64,000 nt of DNA from Acidithiobacillus thiooxidans ATCC 19377. GTDB lineage: Bacteria; Pseudomonadota; Gammaproteobacteria; Acidithiobacillales; Acidithiobacillaceae. The DNA lies in assembly GCF_009662475.1 (NCBI RefSeq), contig NZ_CP045571.1, forward strand, positions 2,540,501-2,604,500, read 5' to 3'. The notes beneath the pieces are model-generated. The model saw only the letters and a list, made by a program, of their open reading frames with translations, was not told where the DNA came from and searched no databases. Below, piece by piece: positions 39,520 to 46,417 of the stretch. Each line of letters begins with the position of its first letter. The first letter of the stretch is position 1. A program made the translations under genes and the position numbers.

Positions 39520-40559
39520 CAGGATTTCCCTTCTATCCGCAAGGCCATGCCGTTTTTCAGCTCATAGTTGCCGAGACTGACCACCGAATCCCCCGCGCTC
39601 AGCCCTTGGTTGACCGCAATCCAGCCACCCTGCTGCCAACCGGTTTTCACCCAGCGTTTTTGAGCTTTACCCGCCACGTCTACGAAACAATAGGATCTAC
39701 CGCCCTGCTGAAGAACCGCACTGTCCGGAACCGCCACAGCCTTTTGTCGATGTAGAATAATTTCCGCCTGCAGCATGGCACCCGGCATTAAATCGGGACT
39801 TGCAGGCAAAGGGACCACCACCTGGGCCAGTCGGGTTTGTGGATCGATCTGACTATAAATCTGCCGGATTTTCCCCTGCACCGCTGCCTGCCCTCCATAT
39901 ACCGGGAGCAGCTGCACGGAATCTCCCACCTGTATGCGCGCCAAATCTGCCGGCTCTACCCCCAACAACACCCGCAGGGCATTAGCCGTACTCAAACTGA
40001 GCAAAGGCTGACCAGCGGGGACGAGGTCGCCCTGATGGACATGTACGATAGTCACCACCCCGTTGATGGGCGCAGAGACTTGTCCTTTTTGCAGTTGCTG
40101 CAGCCGCAACTGGATATCCTGCAAGGCGGCCCGCGCCCGGGCCAGCGATTGATCGGCCGCCTGCAGTTGGCTATTGGTCGCCAGTTGGCGCTGGCGCAGG
40201 CTTGCCACCCGTTGCTGGTCGGCAATGGCGAATTTCAGGGCAATTTCCGCCTGTTTCCGTTGCAGTTGATCGCTGACCGAAGCCTGTATCTGCAGCAAAG
40301 GTTGTCCTTGCCTGACCCTCTGCCCGGCAGCCACCAACACCTGATTGACCAGGGTTTCAGCTGGCAGCACGATGGTCCTGCCATCTTCCGGCGCAAACTC
40401 TACGGTACCGTAGACCCGCAGCTGATCGGCCATGTACATCATGCGCGCTGGCGTAACTTTTACCAGAGCGGAAACCTCTGCCCCGGCAGATCCCGCAAAC
40501 AGCAAGCACAGGCAGCATCCCCAGGCCAGAATTTTTCCGCCCGAAAACCGTGTTCTCAT
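39519..40559 (-). CDS. RND periplasmic adaptor (HlyD family)
   Basis: A 346-residue membrane fusion protein. It has a signal peptide (residues about 1-27, ILAWGCCLCLLFAGSAGAEV) and a first lipoyl half (FAPEDGRTIVLPAETLVNQV). An alpha-hairpin (KQAEIALKFAIADQQRVASL) and the second lipoyl half (VSAPINGVVTIVHVHQGDLV) follow, then a barrel domain. The start at 40559 overlaps the TolC stop (ATGA). An upstream extension of five codons is less likely. It links the RND pump to the TolC-like channel of the same operon. Confidence 0.9.
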   Translation of the reverse strand: MRTRFSGGKILAWGCCLCLLFAGSAGAEVSALVKVTPARMMYMADQLRVYGTVEFAPEDGRTIVLPAETLVNQVLVAAGQRVRQGQPLLQIQASVSDQLQRKQAEIALKFAIADQQRVASLRQRQLATNSQLQAADQSLARARAALQDIQLRLQQLQKGQVSAPINGVVTIVHVHQGDLVPAGQPLLSLSTANALRVLLGVEPADLARIQVGDSVQLLPVYGGQAAVQGKIRQIYSQIDPQTRLAQVVVPLPASPDLMPGAMLQAEIILHRQKAVAVPDSAVLQQGGRSYCFVDVAGKAQKRWVKTGWQQGGWIAVNQGLSAGDSVVSLGNYELKNGMALRIEGKS

Positions 40560-41905
40560 TTCTGACTCTCCCAATCTGCATAAGGTACTCCAACCGCCAT
40601 TTCCAGAGCGGCCTGCTGGGCGGCATAGGACTCCTGCAGCGCCAGTAATTGCAGACGCTTCGCCAGGGACTGGCTACGTATGGTTTCATAATCCAGCAAG
40701 GTCACGTCATGTTCGGCAGCCGCCTTGCGTAAGCGGTTTTCGGCTTTCTCCAGTTCCGGAACCTGTTGCTGCAGAGGCAGGATTTCCCGGGCCAAACGGT
40801 GGAGGTCCGTCACCAGACGGTAAATGTCAGCGCGGGTCTGAAACAAACGGGCGGCATAGGCTGCCCGCAGTTGAGTACGGGTCGCCTCGCTTTCGGCAAT
40901 GGCCCCGCGATTCCGGTTCCAGAGGGGAATATCCAGGGTCAAACTCGGGCTGTAGCTTTGTATATTGGAAGTATCAGCAGCCTTTCCAAAACCGATGGTG
41001 AAACCCGGATATTGACCCAGAATAGCCCGCCGTACCCGGGCTTCCTGTGCCTGATAACCGGCCCGCAGGGCCACCAGGTCCAAGCGGCGCTGGTCGGCCA
41101 ATTTCACTAATGACGCCGCATCGGGCATGCTTTTCCACAGCTGCGGAGGTTTTATGTTGAACGTCATTTTCGGGGGCAAACCAATAGCCTGGTTGAGTTT
41201 CTGGCGGGTATCCGTGACTTGTCGACGTAAGGCCAAAGCCCGATCCTGACTATCCAGCCAGGCAATTTGCCGCAGTGAAGCGGTAGTGATGGTGCTATCC
41301 CCCAGACGTAAATTTTCAGCGGCGGCTTGATACAATTTCCCGGAGGTCCTGGCCGCTGCTGCCGCGACCGCTTCCTGCGCCTGCAAATAATAAAGCTGAC
41401 GGGCAAGCACGCGCGTATTACCGGCTTGCATCCACTCCTGCCAGGCGACCTGATATTGCACGAATTTCTGCTGGGCGCGGGCAATATCCAGATTGGCTGA
41501 GCGGGTAAACAGACTGGCGAGGCTCCAACTCAAACCCATGCTATAGGCATTGTAATAACCGGCTGCAACATTACTGGGCAAGTCCGCACTGAGTGACAAT
41601 TGGGGATCGGGAAGCAGACCGGCCGCGAAAACCTGGGCCTGGGCGACCCCCAGATTGGCCCGCATGGCTCGCAACTGCGGGTTGAGCAACACCGCAATGG
41701 TTCCAAGATCCTTCCCGGAAAATGGTCCCTGCAAATCCATTGACTGGACATGGGAGTACATCCGCGCCAATGCCGCTGCCATTTTCTGATGCAGATCCTG
41801 ACTGGAGGACAGATGCTCAGGCAAAGGCGCTGCCTGATAATGCGCGCATCCTGTCAGCAGTAACAACAGGCTCGCCGTGCAGGCGAACCATAATCGTAAT
41901 GCCAT
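40556..41905 (-). CDS. TolC-like outer-membrane efflux lipoprotein
   Basis: A 449-residue outer-membrane factor. The ATG at 41905 starts a lipoprotein signal (ALRLWFACTASLLLLLTGCA) with GGGAG 11 bases upstream; the 17-codon upstream extension lacks a signal. OEP repeats are visible (LLNPQLRAMRANLGVAQAQV; LADQRRLDLVALRAGYQAQE). It is the first gene of the operon with HlyD and RND. A GTCATGAC palindrome at 41982-41989 lies about 77 bases upstream and may be regulatory. Confidence 0.88.
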   Translation of the reverse strand: MALRLWFACTASLLLLLTGCAHYQAAPLPEHLSSSQDLHQKMAAALARMYSHVQSMDLQGPFSGKDLGTIAVLLNPQLRAMRANLGVAQAQVFAAGLLPDPQLSLSADLPSNVAAGYYNAYSMGLSWSLASLFTRSANLDIARAQQKFVQYQVAWQEWMQAGNTRVLARQLYYLQAQEAVAAAAARTSGKLYQAAAENLRLGDSTITTASLRQIAWLDSQDRALALRRQVTDTRQKLNQAIGLPPKMTFNIKPPQLWKSMPDAASLVKLADQRRLDLVALRAGYQAQEARVRRAILGQYPGFTIGFGKAADTSNIQSYSPSLTLDIPLWNRNRGAIAESEATRTQLRAAYAARLFQTRADIYRLVTDLHRLAREILPLQQQVPELEKAENRLRKAAAEHDVTLLDYETIRSQSLAKRLQLLALQESYAAQQAALEMAVGVPYADWESQK

Positions 41906-42045
41906 AAATCCAATGCTCCCTGAAGGTTGAGAACGCTTAATCGAGGTGTCTATCAACCACCCGGCGTCTGTCCATCAGTATGTCATGACGGAATTAGGCG
42001 AAACTTAGGATGAGGATTTCCAGTGCGCCGTGAGTCGTAGTCACC

Positions 42046-42306
42046 ATGTTGCAGATACAGACCATCTTTGGCGTCGAGATGGTCTCCAGCGCGCTAAAAA
42101 TATTCGAATTGCTTGGTACAAAATTGGTAGTGCAGAGCGCGGATAATTTTCACAAGCTACGCAAAAAGGGAATTACCATCAGAAAGACTGCCGATGTAAT
42201 AATTGCATCGTTTTGCATTGAACATCACCTCCCCCTGCTGTTTTCAGATAAAGATTTCAAATCTTTTGTAGAACACCTCGGCCTACGTAATGCAATTTAC
42301 ATATAA
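42046..42306 (+). pseudogene. VapC-like PIN-domain toxin fragment (C-terminal half)
   Basis: The 86-codon frame ends in a clear VapC C-terminus: LRKKGITIRKTADVIIASFC and LLFSDKDFKSFVEHLGLRNA. The second metal-site Asp of the PIN fold (in RKTADVIIA) and the last (SDKDF) are present. The N-terminal half with the first catalytic Asp is missing, and the first ~25 residues do not resemble the family. No antitoxin is adjacent. It is read as a decayed fragment at the edge of the integron-like region, on the strand opposite to the cassettes. Confidence 0.65.
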
Positions 42307-42395
42307 CGTAGCTCAGGGACGTCCGATTGAGCGCGCCTGGCAGCAAGAACCGCAACTTGCCGGTATTTCGACATGATGAAAGTGCCCCTTGTAAA

Positions 42396-42454
42396 GACTA
42401 ACGTCTGAATTCAACGGAGTGCTTCAGCGCGTCCGCCGGAATGACGGGTTGGGC
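42396..42454 (-). repeat. attC recombination site of cassette 2 (59 bp)
   Basis: Read on the minus strand, the site opens with R'' GCCCAAC (42454-42448, a perfect RYYYAAC), then CCGTC, ATTCCGG, a GGACGCGCTGAAGC stem-loop, a TTGAATTCAGAC L' region, and closes with R' GTTAGTC (42402-42396, one mismatch to GTTRRRY). The 59-bp span and inner blocks match the classic 59-base element of integron cassettes. The DUF2442-like gene runs into it and ends KPNPSFRRTR, as genes reading into attC often do. Confidence 0.7.
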
Positions 42455-42704
42455 TTGGCGACTAATGGGAACGAAGCTGGATTGCGGATAGATTCAACTG
42501 CAAGGTCAACATCAAGCAAGGGCCAATAAAGATGAGCAGAAGATTGCCGTTCAATCGTGGTGATTTGCTCAACTGTGGCTTGTTTGAACCACGGGAACTC
42601 GGCATAGGAAACAAAAAGCTCGCCGTTGTCCAGGAGCAGCCAGAAGCCATTGTTTGATAATGCATTTTTTTGCCTTCATGCCAGCGTTTGATGCGCGAGA
42701 ACAT
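42424..42704 (-). pseudogene. Integron cassette 2: DUF2442-like gene with frameshift
   Basis: From ATG at 42704, 12 bases inside the cassette boundary, the frame reads MFSRIKRWHEGKK and then leaves the conserved frame. One extra base in the A7 run (T7 on the plus strand, 42665-42671) would continue as ALSNNGFWLLLDNGELFVSY ... AHLYWPLLDVDLAVESIRNP, which matches DUF2442 proteins (dGelfv..awFP...at, hWp.lDvDl). The restored protein would have about 93 residues. DUF2442 genes often pair with DUF4160 genes, but none is seen. The frameshift could be decay or a sequencing error. Confidence 0.6.
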
Positions 42705-42710
42705 GAAGAC

Positions 42711-42769
42711 CTCTAACGTTTGAGTTAGGTTTCACCGCTAGTAGAGCGTAATGACCCTGAGAGTTTTGC
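42711..42769 (-). repeat. attC recombination site of cassette 1 (59 bp)
   Basis: On the minus strand the right half is very clear: L' ACCTAAC, spacer TCAAAC, R' GTTAGAG (42717-42711), closely resembling the ACTCAAGCGTTAGAT end of well-known attC sites. Exactly 59 bp span results if R'' is the degenerate GCAAAAC (42769-42763). Between them CGCT-CTACT-AGCG can form the inner stem. The cassette 1 stop codon (42740-42738) lies inside, as usual for attC. Confidence 0.6.
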
Positions 42770-43188
42770 TTGCCGGAAGGTACTCAAGCGCGACTGTCAT
42801 TCGTGCAGGGTATCCGTCGACTCGATCGACCTCAACCATCAAGTTGAACTTCATTACGTCATGCTCATCGAGGTATATGAGGTTGTAGAGGTAACTGGCC
42901 ATGATTTTTGATTCAATCAGCGATGCGATGTAGTCGCGATCTGCGTCAGCAAGACCAGCTTTGGCCAGCTTGCCAAGCTTCTCGTTGATCAGGTATCCAT
43001 GCTTGGCTTCCTCCAAGATGACGCTGAAATCGCCAAGACTGGAAACTTCATCGGAGATGGCGTTCAGTGCCATCTCCGAGTCAACTGCGAACGCGCCAAA
43101 GACAGGGCGTTCGATTTTGTATGACAGGAAGATTCCGAAGTAGACCTCTTGCAGACTTGCGACCTTGTAGCCAAAATCTTCAAGTGGA

Positions 43189-43197
43189 TAGAGAGTG
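43189..43197. repeat. Target site duplication, left copy
   Basis: TAGAGAGTG directly precedes the left end of the insertion element and is repeated exactly at 44613-44621 after the right end. Nine bases is within the 8-9 bp range usual for IS256-family elements. Confidence 0.85.
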
Positions 43198-44612
43198 GAG
43201 CTATGCTCGAAAGTGGTGTACGGGCGCGTTACAACTGGCTTGAATGAGGTGGCGTACTGTTGCTACAAAGGGTTTCCGACTCAAAGAGCAACATAAGGAG
43301 TACGCCGTGGAAAAGAATACCGTAATAGCAGGTGGGATGGGAGAGTTGGGTCTGGGCATTGAAGGGATACTTCGACGCGCGGCACGCTCTCTGATTGAGC
43401 AGGCCATAGAGGCAGAGGTGGCGGTATTGCTGGAAGAATTTGCGACGGTGCGGATGGTTGATGGGCGTCAGGCGGTCGTGCGTAATGGGCATCTGCCGGA
43501 GCGCGAGATCCTGACCGCTCTGGGTCCGGTACCCGTCAAAGTACCCAAGGTGCGGGACCGCTCAGGATCGGGGATCAAATTCAATTCGGTACTGGCGCCT
43601 CCGTATGTACGCAAATCACGAACGGTAGCCGCTACAGTACCTTGGCTCTATCTGCATGGGGTGTCTTCCGGCCACATGCAGGAAGCCCTTTCCATTTTGC
43701 TGGGTGATGAGGCCAAGGGACTTTCACCTGCGGTGTTGGGACGTCTCAAGGCGGAGTGGGCGCAAGAGTATGCCCATTGGCAACACCGCTCCCTACAGGG
43801 AAAGCGCTATGCTTACTGGTGGGTAGACGGTATTTATACGAACCTCCGTGCGGAGGAGGATCCGCGTATCTGCCTGCTGGTGATTATCGGCGTGACGGCA
43901 GAGGGCAAGAAAGAGCTGGTCAGTGTCAGTGACGGCCTGCGCGAATCCAAAGCTTCCTGGCTGGAGATCCTGCGTGACCTGCAGGCGCGCGGTCTGGAGA
44001 CGGCCCCTTTGCTCGCCATTGGGGATGGTGCCATGGGGTTTTGGGCCGCACTGGATGAAGCCTATCCCGAAACTGGTCAGCAACGCTGCTGGGTGCATAA
44101 GACCGCCAACATTCTCAACGAACTTCCCAAAGCCCAACAGAGCAAAGCCAAGGCAGCGTTGCAGGAAATCTGGATGGCCGCCAATCGCCAGGCTGCGGAA
44201 AAAGCACTGGACGTGTTTGTGCGCAATTACCAGGCAAAGTATCCCAAGGCCGTGGCTAAACTGGAAAAAGATCGGGCTGAATTGCTCGCTTTCTATGATT
44301 TTCCGGCCGAACACTGGCGGCATATCCGGACCACCAATGCCATTGAGTCCACCTTCGCTACGGTACGCCACCGGACTACCCGGACGAAGAACTGTGTATC
44401 ACGCAGCAGCTTTCTGGGATTGGGTTTCAAGATGCTGCAGCAGGCTGAAAAACGCTGGATTGGGATTTATGCTCCAGAGAAAGTCCTGCAGCTTTTTGCA
44501 GGGGTGAAATTTATCGATGGCTTACCGGCTAACCTCACCCTGCCGGATGATCAACAGACCGCCGCCTGATCTATGTCAGAAAATGCTCATACACCAGATT
44601 TGACTATAGCTC
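43198..44612 (+). mobile_element. IS256-family insertion sequence (1415 bp)
   Basis: The ends are defined by imperfect terminal inverted repeats of about 28 bp (43198-43225 and 44585-44612, 21 of 28 matching, both beginning GAGCTAT and sharing TGGTGTA) and by identical flanking 9-bp duplications. The element carries one transposase gene filling most of its length. Intact ends, intact duplications and an undamaged reading frame suggest a fairly recent insertion. It landed in the first integron cassette. Confidence 0.9.
43307..44569 (+). CDS. IS256-family (mutator-type) DDE transposase
   Basis: A 420-residue transposase. Catalytic residues are visible as Asp in YAYWWVDGIYTNLRAEEDPR, Asp in LLAIGDGAMGFWAALDEAYP, the family C-x2-H motif in RCWVHKTANILNELPKAQQS, and Glu in TNAIESTFATVRHRT. 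The GTG at 43307 is preferred because AAGGAG lies six bases upstream; the frame is open back to an ATG at 43244. There is no frameshift, so it is probably active. Confidence 0.92.
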   Translation: MEKNTVIAGGMGELGLGIEGILRRAARSLIEQAIEAEVAVLLEEFATVRMVDGRQAVVRNGHLPEREILTALGPVPVKVPKVRDRSGSGIKFNSVLAPPYVRKSRTVAATVPWLYLHGVSSGHMQEALSILLGDEAKGLSPAVLGRLKAEWAQEYAHWQHRSLQGKRYAYWWVDGIYTNLRAEEDPRICLLVIIGVTAEGKKELVSVSDGLRESKASWLEILRDLQARGLETAPLLAIGDGAMGFWAALDEAYPETGQQRCWVHKTANILNELPKAQQSKAKAALQEIWMAANRQAAEKALDVFVRNYQAKYPKAVAKLEKDRAELLAFYDFPAEHWRHIRTTNAIESTFATVRHRTTRTKNCVSRSSFLGLGFKMLQQAEKRWIGIYAPEKVLQLFAGVKFIDGLPANLTLPDDQQTAA

Positions 44613-44621
44613 TAGAGAGTG
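44613..44621. repeat. Target site duplication, right copy
   Basis: TAGAGAGTG directly follows the right end of the insertion element, identical to the copy at 43189-43197. Confidence 0.85.
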
Positions 44622-45261
44622 ATATTTATGTTCTCGGCATTGGATCGGTCACCTTCATGCCCGAGGATGAGAGTTCTGTTCTTTTTGAGGAACAGGTTTG
44701 CCATACTAAGAGAAAGATAGGCCTTTGCCCGTGATGCGAAGGATGTTGGAATATGACCAAGGTACGCTGGGAAGGCCACCAACTTCTCATGAAGCTGTGA
44801 CAGGGTGGTGGAGGACAGATTGTTGATGTACACGCCGTAGAGAAGCGTGGAATGCCTGAATGTAAAGGAACGCGCCAAGATCATAGATTCTTGGAGAATC
44901 TCAACTATCAAGTCTTGATCATCACCTAGAAGATCACCGACGAGCACGCTTTGCGTTGTGCGTGGATCCAGAAGAGGAAGTACTTGCTTGAGCACTTCTC
45001 TTCCATACATACCAGACTCAATCTCCGTGGAGTCGAAAATGAAAGCTGCTTCGTGCCGATCTGCGCTTGGCACCAGCGCCGAACGCAGATCCGAGTATTG
45101 AATGCCCTTTGACGCAAGAATCTTGACCACATCTCCTTGCAGCCGCAGGATCTCCTTTCGCATTTGCGGCGCCGCGATCCCGAGATGATCGCGGAACACT
45201 TCGAGCATGATGTGGTCGCGCGAATTGAGAGTGAGGATTGTCTGCATTTCAGACAATTGAA

Positions 45262-45268
45262 AGCTAAC
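45262..45268 (-). other. Candidate attI/cassette 1 junction core
   Basis: GTTAGCT on the minus strand (one mismatch to GTTRRRY) sits 15 bases before the cassette 1 start codon and about 125 bases upstream of intI on its divergent side, where attI is expected. An inverted repeat AGACAATT/AATTGTCT (45251-45258, 45301-45308) brackets it. Without the full integrase its use cannot be inferred with confidence. Confidence 0.45.
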
Positions 45269-45392
45269 GTAATTTAGATTCTGAAATACTACCACCAAAG
45301 AATTGTCTAATACAATATTAGTAGTAATCAACATGCTGTATATTCATGACATTTCCCATTGCGCAATAATTTAACAGCCTAAAATTTCCCAG

Positions 45393-45812
45393 ATGAAAAA
45401 CTCCCGACCAGATCCCAGCAACCCGCCCAAGCTTCTGGATCAGCTGCGCGCCCGCATCCGGACGATGCATTACAGTATCCGCACTGAAGAAGTTTATACC
45501 GATTGGGTGCGGCGTTTTATTTTGTTCCATCGGAAGCGCCATCCCCAAAATATGGGGGTCGCTGAGGTGGAGGCTTTTCTGAGTTACCTCGCCAATGAGC
45601 GTCACGTTTCGTCATCCACTCAAAATCAGGCCAAGGCAGCTCTGCTTTTTTTGTACAAGCAGGTGCTGAATATAGATCTGCCCAGGTTGGAAAACATTAC
45701 CAATGCCAAGCCTTCGCAGCATCTGCCCGTAGTGCTTACACCTATTGGATTGGCTTTTGGCTTCGATGTACGAGCTGTGCGGAGTTGTGAGGCGGCGGGA
45801 TTGACTTGTTAA
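45393..45812 (+). pseudogene. intI: Integron integrase IntI, N-terminal fragment
   Basis: The 139-codon frame matches the N-terminal core-binding domain of integron integrases: [40 protein letters not shown] and [20 protein letters not shown], ending at LPVVLT. Full integrases have about 320-340 residues. Here the match stops near residue 117 and the remaining 22 codons are unrelated in this frame. The whole catalytic domain (R, K, H-x2-R, Y) is missing. The next frame reads [16 protein letters not shown], which might be a scrap of the catalytic domain. It is oriented away from the cassettes, as in functional integrons. Confidence 0.8.
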
Positions 45813-45829
45813 GCGCCTACTGCAATATT

Positions 45830-45844
45830 TACCAATTATTGGTA
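45830..45844. promoter_or_regulatory. Perfect palindrome, candidate ParD operator
   Basis: TACCAAT-T-ATTGGTA is a perfect 7+7 inverted repeat 20 bases before the parD start. ParD antitoxins are ribbon-helix-helix proteins that autorepress through such repeats. Binding is inferred. Confidence 0.5.
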
Positions 45845-45863
45845 TTTTCTGGAGATTACCACA

Positions 45864-46103
45864 ATGTCTAAAAACACCAGTGTTAGCTTGGGAAACCATT
45901 TCGATCAGTTTATTGCTGCCCAACTTTCTAGGGGCCGTTATGGCTCTGCGACAGAGGTGGTGCGAGCCGGTTTGCGTCTGCTTGAGAATGAAGAACAGAA
46001 ACTGGAAGCGCTGCGCCAGTTGATTGCAGAAGGTCGAGCCAGCGGAACGGCTGCATACAGCTACGAAACTTTTATGGCTGAACTCGATAATGAATTGGGC
46101 TAA
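45864..46103 (+). CDS. parD: ParD-like ribbon-helix-helix antitoxin
   Basis: A 79-residue antitoxin. The N-terminal ribbon-helix-helix (NTSVSLGNHFDQFIAAQLSR) and the family block GRYGSATEVVRAGLRLLENE are typical of ParD. The C-terminal tail (AYSYETFMAELDNELG) would wrap the toxin. GGAG lies about 10 bases before the ATG. The stop overlaps the toxin start (TAATG). It lies on the far side of the intI fragment from the cassettes, so it is not part of the array as seen. Confidence 0.88.
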   Translation: MSKNTSVSLGNHFDQFIAAQLSRGRYGSATEVVRAGLRLLENEEQKLEALRQLIAEGRASGTAAYSYETFMAELDNELG

Positions 46104-46417
46104 TGGGCGTATTTGCCCTTACCCTTGCGGCTAAAAACGATTTGCGTGGAATTGCTCGATTCACAGAGGAACGCTGGGGAAGGGCACAACGCCTGCATTA
46201 CCTGAAAGGCTTGGATGAAACTTTCAAGATACTGGCCGATTCGCCAAGACTTGGGAATCCCTGTGATTATATCGAACCTGACCTGCGTAAACATCCTTTT
46301 CAGAGTCACGTCGTTTTTTACAACTGCCGCTCCGAAGAGGAGATTCAAGTGATTCGTGTTCTTCATAAAAATATGGATACTCAGTATAGAATGCTGCTGC
46401 GTCATAGCGAAACTTAG
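46103..46417 (+). CDS. parE: ParE-like RelE-superfamily toxin
   Basis: A 104-residue toxin of the ParE branch, whose members poison DNA gyrase. Family blocks are LTLAAKNDLRGIARFTEERW at the N-terminus, RLGNPCDYIEPDLRKHPFQS, and HVVFYNCRSEEEIQVIRVLH with the terminal Arg-rich RMLLRH. It is coupled to parD. The stop overlaps the converging histidine kinase stop by four bases. Confidence 0.88.
   Translation: MGVFALTLAAKNDLRGIARFTEERWGRAQRLHYLKGLDETFKILADSPRLGNPCDYIEPDLRKHPFQSHVVFYNCRSEEEIQVIRVLHKNMDTQYRMLLRHSET

Larger units (their letters stand above)
42738..45247 (-). pseudogene. Integron cassette 1: unknown gene split by an IS256-family element
   Basis: Two leftward frames, 45247-44612 (MQTILTLNSRDHIMLEVFRD, open further upstream to 45334) and one ending at 42738, are halves of one gene. 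Deleting the element 43198-44612 and one copy of its target duplication joins them in the same frame (N-I-N-I-T-L-Y-P-L-E-D-F-G-Y) with no stop, giving about 361 residues. The preferred start lies 15 bases inside the candidate attI/cassette junction. I do not recognise the protein. It has no membrane segment. The C-terminal part (YPLEDFGYKVASLQEVYFG; AFAVDSEMALNAISDEVSSL) looks globular and mixed alpha/beta. It was presumably inactivated by the insertion. Confidence 0.65.

Noticed and set aside
41982-41989. GTCATGAC palindrome before the first RND operon
   Set aside because: Contains both half-motifs of the GTCAT boxes but is single, unphased and short enough to occur by chance; mentioned only in the gene entry.
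42738-43073. Separate 111-residue gene
   Set aside because: It is the 3' part of the cassette 1 gene; the frame is continuous with the other half once the insertion element is removed.
45864-46417. parDE as an integron cassette
   Set aside because: It lies on the opposite side of intI from the cassettes and no attC-like site was seen after parE.
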